Positions 7,953 to 11,253 of a DNA stretch of 11,253 nt are shown piece after piece. Position 1 is the first letter of the stretch. Each line of letters starts with the position of its first letter. Made by a program: the position numbers and the translations under genes. A model generated the notes under the pieces. It had not been told where the DNA came from. It searched no databases and saw nothing but the letters and a program-made list of their open reading frames with translations. The stretch is from Lautropia sp. SCN 70-15 (GTDB taxonomy: Bacteria > Pseudomonadota > Gammaproteobacteria > Burkholderiales > Burkholderiaceae_E). The stretch spans positions 2,876 to 14,128 of the forward strand of contig MEEC01000066.1 of NCBI GenBank assembly GCA_001724315.1. Reading direction: 5' to 3'.

Positions 7953-7967
7953 ACACGGAATTCTCGC

Positions 7968-8231
7968 ATGGCAAACATCGCATCGGCCCGCAAGCGCGCT
8001 CGTCAGGACGCCCTGCGCAACGCGCACAACTCCAGCCTGCGCTCGCGCCTGCGCACGGCGATCAAGTCGGTTCGCAAGGCGATCGCCACCGGCGACAAGC
8101 CGGCCGCCGCCAAGTCGCTGCAGGCGGCGCAGAGCGTCATCGACCGCATCGCCGACAAGAAGATCGTTCACAAGAACGCCGCGGCTCGGTACAAGAGTCG
8201 CCTCGCGGCCGCCATCAAGTCGATGGCCTGA
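7968..8231 (+). CDS. rpsT: 30S ribosomal protein S20
   Basis: Primary 16S-binding protein of the small ribosomal subunit. The 87-residue, lysine/arginine-rich product opens MANIASARKRARQDALRNAHNSS-like and contains the S20 hallmark helices: RSRLRTAIKSVRKAI (about 26-40), AQSVIDRIADKKIVHKNAAARYKSRL (about 54-79) and a short end AAIKSMA. Size is normal for S20. The ATG at 7968 is set by homology, with only a weak GGA upstream; the open frame extends back to 7863 but crosses the promoter and leader. S20 in E. coli starts with a non-standard codon and is under feedback control; here the start is a plain ATG and control, if any, would lie in the structured leader. It is transcribed away from murJ and converges with yggS. 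Confidence 0.98.
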   Translation: MANIASARKRARQDALRNAHNSSLRSRLRTAIKSVRKAIATGDKPAAAKSLQAAQSVIDRIADKKIVHKNAAARYKSRLAAAIKSMA

Positions 8232-8370
8232 AAACGTCTGAATAAATCTACTGCGCGGGGCGGTCTCGCGCACGCGCTCGGTCTCCCGCCTGCGATGCTC
8301 GCCGTACTCACGTACGGCTGCGCTTCTCGGCGCGACCTCGAACCGCTCGCTACGATTTCTTCAGACGTTT
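8232..8370. repeat. Large inverted-repeat element directly after rpsT
   Basis: The arm AAACGTCTGAATAAATC (8232-8248), starting one base after the rpsT stop, is matched in reverse complement by GATTTCTTCAGACGTTT (8354-8370): 16 of 17 positions pair. In the middle, GCCGTAC (8301-8307) and GTACGGC (8312-8318) make a perfect 7-bp stem with loop TCAC. The DNA between also has partial complementarity (GCGGTCTCGCGC near 8261 against GGCGCGACCTCG near 8330) and CGGTCTC twice (8261, 8279). No ORF is credible. The whole looks like one imperfect long hairpin, such as a REP/MITE-like dispersed repeat or a structured 3' UTR. No target-site duplication is evident. Confidence 0.7.
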
Positions 8371-8432
8371 CGAGTCGCTTCAAGCCGATCGCTTCGCGCC
8401 GGCTCGACATTGGCTGACCGGCTGCTTTTCGC

Positions 8433-8463
8433 GGCCGGCTTTGCACTAACCGGCCTCTTTTCT
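8433..8463 (+). terminator. Probable rpsT terminator
   Basis: GGCCGG (8433-8438) and CCGGCC (8450-8455) form a 6-bp GC stem, with two further T-A pairs possible inside, followed by the T-rich TCTTTTCT (8456-8463). It points in the rpsT direction and overlaps the last codons of the opposing yggS gene. An alternative upstream hairpin (8418-8425 with 8431-8438, 8 bp with one G-T pair, loop TTTTC) uses the same GGCCGG strand, so only one of the two can form at a time. Confidence 0.55.
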
Positions 8464-9315
8464 AGGTCGGTGGCCGAACAGGGCTGACCCGATCCGCACG
8501 ATCGTGGCGCCTTCGGCGACGGCGGATTCCAGGTCCGCCGACATCCCCATAGACAGCGTGTCCAGGTTGGCGATCACCTCGGGGTGGTCGCCGGCCAGTT
8601 CGTCGCGCAGGCCTTGCAGCACGGCGCGCGCGGCGGCGAAGCGCATGCGCTGCAGCGCCGGATCCTCGGTCGGTTCCGGTATCGCCATCACGCCGCGCAG
8701 CCTCAGCCGGGGCTGGGCGGCGATTGCCCTGGCCACCGCGGGCGCGTCCTCGGGGGCGCAACCGCTCTTGCTGGCCTCGCCCGACACGTTGACCTGCACG
8801 CAGCAATCCAGCGGCTGCAGGGTCTCGGGGCGCTGTTCGCCGAGCCGCGTGGCGATCTTTGCCCGGTCGATCGAGTGCACCCAGTCGAAGCGCTCGGCGA
8901 TGCTGCGGGTCTTGTTCGACTGGATCGGCCCGATGAAGTGCCATTCGAGGCCCGCTTCCGGCCGCCGGTCGCGGCAGGCGTCCATCTTGGCCACGGCTTC
9001 CTGAACATAGTTCTCGCCGAAGGCGCGCTGGCCCAGTTCTGCCAGCGCCAGCACGAGATCGGCGTCGAAGGTCTTGCTCACCGCAAGCAGCCTCACCGAA
9101 TCCGGATCGCGTCCGGCGCTGCGGGCGGCTGCGTCGATTCGCGCGCGAACCTGGGCCAGGCGGCCGGCCAGTTCCTGCGCCTCGGATGGAACGACACGCT
9201 CCCGCGCGTCGGGTGGAACGACACGCTCCCGCGCGTCAGGTGGAACGACACGCTCCCGCGCGTCGTGCTCGCGCAACGCGGCCTGGGCCGGGTCCGGGGA
9301 AGGGCTGCCGTTCAT
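8446..9315 (-). CDS. yggS: YggS/PROSC-family pyridoxal-phosphate homeostasis protein
   Basis: Fold-III PLP-binding protein that buffers free pyridoxal phosphate; no enzyme activity is established for the family. The 289-residue product has RLLAVSKTF with the PLP lysine at about residue 81, FGENYVQE (about 97-104), LEWHFIGPIQSNK (about 121-133), VQVNVSGEASKSG (about 170-182) and LSMGMSADLESAVAEGATIVRIGSALFG near the end. The core is of normal length, but about 45 residues precede it. They include DARERVVPP repeated three times, the product of a 27-bp tandem repeat. The ATG at 9315 with GGAG 9 bases upstream is the only supported start; no ATG or GTG lies between the repeats and the core. It is divergent from pilT, as in Pseudomonas, and converges with rpsT. 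Its usual partner proC is about 2.3 kb away beyond murJ and rpsT. Confidence 0.95.
   Translation of the reverse strand: MNGSPSPDPAQAALREHDARERVVPPDARERVVPPDARERVVPSEAQELAGRLAQVRARIDAAARSAGRDPDSVRLLAVSKTFDADLVLALAELGQRAFGENYVQEAVAKMDACRDRRPEAGLEWHFIGPIQSNKTRSIAERFDWVHSIDRAKIATRLGEQRPETLQPLDCCVQVNVSGEASKSGCAPEDAPAVARAIAAQPRLRLRGVMAIPEPTEDPALQRMRFAAARAVLQGLRDELAGDHPEVIANLDTLSMGMSADLESAVAEGATIVRIGSALFGHRPRKEAG
9187..9264 (-). repeat. 3 x 27-bp in-frame tandem repeat in yggS
   Basis: Three head-to-tail copies of a 27-bp unit (9187-9213, 9214-9240, 9241-9264 plus a diverged last triplet). Across the shared 24 bases the three copies are identical; units 1 and 2 differ from each other only at the first base of the last triplet (GGG against AGG). 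Because 27 is a multiple of three, the repeat keeps the yggS frame and encodes DARERVVPP, DARERVVPP, DARERVVPS. Near identity suggests recent expansion. Confidence 0.95.
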
Positions 9316-9408
9316 CGTCTGGTTCTCCGTTCGTTCCGCCGGCGCTCGCCTCGCCGGGAGTTGCCCGGCCAAGATTACAGGAACACCGCAGCATTCCGAG
9401 GGATCGAG

Positions 9409-10452
9409 ATGGACATTGCCGAGCTGCTTGCGTTCGCCGTGAAGAACAACGCGTCGGACCTGCACCTGTCGTCGGGCCTGCCGCCGATGATCCGGGTGCA
9501 CGGCGACGTGCGCCGGATCAACCTGCCTCCGATGGAACACAAGGAGGTGCACGGCATGATCTACGACATCATGAACGACTCGCAGCGCAAGGAGTACGAG
9601 GAAAACCTCGAGTGCGACTTCTCCTTCGCGATCCCGGGCCTGGCCCGGTTCCGGGTCAATGCCTTCGTGCAGCAGCGCGGCGCGGGCGCGGTGATGCGGA
9701 CGATCCCGTCGAAGATCCTGTCGCTCGAGGACCTGAACGCGCCCAAGGTCTTCCAGGAGCTGTCGATGACGCCCCGCGGCCTGGTGCTGGTGACCGGGCC
9801 CACCGGTTCGGGCAAGTCCACGACGCTGGCGGCGATGATCAACCACGTCAACGAGAACGTCTACGGCCACATCCTGACCGTGGAGGACCCGATCGAGTTC
9901 GTCCACGAGTCCAAGCGCTGCCTGATCAACCAGCGCGAAGTCGGCCCGATGACGCTGTCGTTCAATAACGCGCTGCGCTCGGCGCTGCGCGAGGACCCGG
10001 ACGTGATCCTGGTGGGCGAGCTGCGCGACCTCGAGACGATCCGGCTGGCGCTCACCGCGGCCGAGACCGGTCACCTGGTGTTCGGCACGCTGCACACCTC
10101 GTCGGCCGCCAAGACCATCGACCGGATCATCGACGTGTTCCCGGCCGCGGAGAAGGACATGGTCCGCGCGATGCTGTCCGAGTCGCTGCGCGCGGTGATC
10201 TCGCAGACGCTGATGAAGACCAAGGACGGCAAGGGCCGGGTGGCGGCGCACGAGATCATGATCGGCACGCCGGCGATCCGGAACCTGATCCGCGAGGCCA
10301 AGGTCGCCCAGATGAACTCCGCGATCCAGACCGGCGGCGCCCTGGGCATGCAGACGCTGGACCAGTGCCTGACCGATCTGGTCCGCAAGAACAAGGTCTC
10401 GATGGCCGACGCCCGAGCCGTCGCCACGGTCAAAGAAAACTTTCCGGGCTGA
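9409..10452 (+). CDS. pilT: Type IV pilus twitching motility ATPase PilT
   Basis: Hexameric cytoplasmic ATPase that powers retraction of type IV pili, hence twitching motility and, in competent bacteria, DNA uptake. The 347 residues match the family length. In order: N-terminal PAS-like domain (about 1-100) with NNASDLHLSSGLPP (13-26); Walker A GPTGSGKST (130-138) with Lys136; Asp box HILTVEDPIEF (154-164); Walker B LVGELRD (201-207) with Glu204; His box GHLVFGTLHTSSAAKTIDR (221-239); and the retraction motif AIRNLIRE (289-296). All catalytic elements are intact. GAGGGA (9398-9403), 5 bases before the ATG, and the classic MDIAELL start decide the start. The upstream 93 bases are shared with divergent yggS; no clear promoter was seen there. 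The last six codons and the stop form the left arm of a perfect palindrome. pilU follows after 147 bases. Confidence 0.98.
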   Translation: MDIAELLAFAVKNNASDLHLSSGLPPMIRVHGDVRRINLPPMEHKEVHGMIYDIMNDSQRKEYEENLECDFSFAIPGLARFRVNAFVQQRGAGAVMRTIPSKILSLEDLNAPKVFQELSMTPRGLVLVTGPTGSGKSTTLAAMINHVNENVYGHILTVEDPIEFVHESKRCLINQREVGPMTLSFNNALRSALREDPDVILVGELRDLETIRLALTAAETGHLVFGTLHTSSAAKTIDRIIDVFPAAEKDMVRAMLSESLRAVISQTLMKTKDGKGRVAAHEIMIGTPAIRNLIREAKVAQMNSAIQTGGALGMQTLDQCLTDLVRKNKVSMADARAVATVKENFPG

Positions 10453-10472
10453 CATGTCAGCCCGGAAAGTTT
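10437..10472. repeat. Perfect 36-bp palindrome over the pilT stop codon
   Basis: AAACTTTCCGGGCTGACA (10437-10454) is followed immediately by its exact reverse complement TGTCAGCCCGGAAAGTTT (10455-10472), with no mismatch. The pilT stop TGA (10450-10452) lies inside the left arm, which also encodes the last PilT residues. In RNA it would be a 16-bp stem with a CAUG loop, with A-rich sequence before and UUU at the 3' base, so a terminator or mRNA-stabilising stem between pilT and pilU is the likely role. Confidence 0.9.
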
Positions 10473-10479
10473 CGGCGCA

Positions 10480-10578
10480 GGCTAATGTCGGCGCAGCCGA
10501 CGTTAAGCCGGCGAAGCCGGCGGCCGGAGCCAAAATTTCCCCGCGGAAGGCTAATGTGCGCAACGCGGACGTCAAGCC
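10480..10578 (+). repeat. Two diverged hairpin repeats between pilT and pilU
   Basis: Two 30-base units, 10480-10509 and 10549-10578, share 23 of 30 bases: both begin GGCTAATGT and end AAGCC (unit 1 GTTAAGCC, unit 2 GTCAAGCC). Unit 1 folds as GGCTAATGTCGGC / GCCGACGTTAAGCC around a GCA loop, with one G-T pair and one bulge. Unit 2 folds the same way less perfectly, with loop AAC. At one stem position G-C in unit 1 is C-G in unit 2, a compensatory change. Between them, GCCGGC-GAA-GCCGGC (10507-10521) makes another short hairpin. The 10453-10599 gap has no credible ORF. Confidence 0.7.
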
Positions 10579-10599
10579 GGCAATGCGCTAGGAGCACAC

Positions 10600-11253
10600 A
10601 TGGAACGCGAACAGGCCTCGAAATTCCTTCACGACCTGCTGCGCCTGATGATGACCAAGGGCGGGTCGGACCTCTTCCTGACCGCCGAGTTTCCGCCGGC
10701 CTTCAAGATCGACGGGAAGCTCCAGCCGGTCTCGAACGTCGCGCTGAGCTCGCAGCACACCATCGAGCTGGCCCGCGCGCTGATGAACGACAAGCAGGCG
10801 GCGGACTTCGAGGCGCACAAGGAGGTCAATTTCGCGATCAGCCCCTCGGGCATCGGCCGCTTCCGGGTGAACGCCTTCATGCAGCTGGGCCGCGTGGGCA
10901 TCGTGCTGCGCACGATCAACACCGAGATCCCGAGCTTCGAGCAGCTTCAGCTTCCGTCGGTGCTCAAGGAACTGGCACTGACCAAGCGCGGGCTGATGAT
11001 CGTGGTGGGCGCGACCGGCTCGGGCAAGTCGAACACGCTGGCGGCGGTGGTGGGCCACCGGAACGAGAACACCCACGGGCACATCGTGACGATCGAGGAT
11101 CCGGTGGAGTTCGTTCATCCGCACAGGAACTGCATCGTCACGCACCGCGAGGTGGGCGTGGACACCGAGAGCTGGGAGGTGGCGCTGAAGAACACGCTGC
11201 GCCAGGCGCCCGACGTGATCATGATCGGCGAGATCCGCGACCGCGAGACGATG
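10600..11253 (+). CDS. pilU: Type IV pilus ATPase PilU, 5' part
   Basis: PilT paralogue that assists pilus retraction together with PilT. Only the first 218 codons are present; the frame is open to the window end, so the usual length of about 370-380 residues cannot be checked. Seen: MTKGGSDLFLTAEFPPAFKIDG (18-39), the ASDL-type N-terminal domain; Walker A GATGSGKSN (137-145) with Lys143; Asp box GHIVTIEDPVEF (160-171); CIVTHREVGVDTESWEVALKNTLRQAPDVIMIGEIRDRETM (178-218) containing Walker B with Glu211. GVDTESWEVALKNTLRQAPD distinguishes PilU from PilT. AGGAG (10590-10594), 5 bases before the ATG, supports the start. The residue after Lys-Ser is Asn145 where PilT here has Thr. It lies downstream of pilT in the usual order, separated by 147 structured bases. 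Confidence 0.95.
   Translation, partial: MEREQASKFLHDLLRLMMTKGGSDLFLTAEFPPAFKIDGKLQPVSNVALSSQHTIELARALMNDKQAADFEAHKEVNFAISPSGIGRFRVNAFMQLGRVGIVLRTINTEIPSFEQLQLPSVLKELALTKRGLMIVVGATGSGKSNTLAAVVGHRNENTHGHIVTIEDPVEFVHPHRNCIVTHREVGVDTESWEVALKNTLRQAPDVIMIGEIRDRETM

Noticed and set aside
8232..8370. Neisseria-type DNA uptake sequence
   Set aside because: The arms contain CGTCTGAA, as the Neisseria signal does, but the preceding bases are AAA instead of the required GC, and only one inverted pair is present. Resemblance is probably accidental.
9187..9264. Possible CRISPR array
   Set aside because: The units are directly adjacent with no spacers and lie inside the yggS coding frame; no cas gene is present.
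9316..9408. Promoter for pilT, including a sigma-54 type
   Set aside because: I looked for GG-N10-GC and for -35/-10 pairs. TTGCCC at 9361 has no acceptable -10 at the right distance, so no site is called.
9316..10575. Upstream part of a 709-codon open frame on the - strand (8446-10575), which could suggest a much longer YggS
   Set aside because: It runs antisense through the whole of pilT, whose protein is fully conserved. YggS homology begins after 9315, where an ATG with GGAG exists. Long antisense open frames are common at this GC content.

Overview
The window is about 11 kb of GC-rich, gene-dense chromosome. All genes are recognisable housekeeping or envelope genes with betaproteobacterial relatives. 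The gene order (ihfB-lapA-lapB-rfaE1-hldD, murJ divergent from rpsT, yggS divergent from pilT-pilU), the separate RfaE1 kinase instead of a fused HldE, and the very high GC point to a Burkholderiales-type betaproteobacterium. I cannot name the genus. There is no rRNA, tRNA, CRISPR array, transposase or phage gene.

Layout. (1) Bases 1-3999, + strand: ihfB (integration host factor beta), lapA and lapB (assembly and control of lipopolysaccharide synthesis), rfaE1 (heptose-7-phosphate kinase) and hldD (ADP-heptose epimerase). lapA to hldD are almost gapless, with overlaps at lapB/rfaE1 (8 bp) and rfaE1/hldD (ATGA), so they read as one envelope/LPS operon. (2) Bases 4042-5353, + strand: a small exported ComEA-like helix-hairpin-helix protein, then ubiA (ubiquinone synthesis) behind a run of nine G. 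(3) Bases 5370-7830, - strand: murJ (lipid II flippase) followed by proC (proline synthesis), converging on ubiA with only 16 bp between. (4) Bases 7831-8463: a shared upstream region with a good sigma-70 promoter and a foldable leader, rpsT (ribosomal protein S20), then about 210 bases of non-coding DNA holding a large inverted-repeat element and a terminator. (5) Bases 8446-9315, - strand: yggS (PLP homeostasis), with a 3 x 27-bp in-frame tandem repeat in its N-terminal extension. (6) Bases 9409-11253, + strand: pilT and the first 218 codons of pilU, the type IV pilus retraction ATPases, separated by 147 bases rich in palindromes.

No new protein system is visible. The unexplained material is non-coding: a perfect 36-bp palindrome over the pilT stop codon, two diverged hairpin copies between pilT and pilU, a roughly 139-bp inverted-repeat element after rpsT, a nested-hairpin rpsT leader, the yggS minisatellite, and the G9 tract before ubiA. 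These are the places to look further. All starts, motifs and structures were read by eye from the sequence; no alignment or folding program was run.
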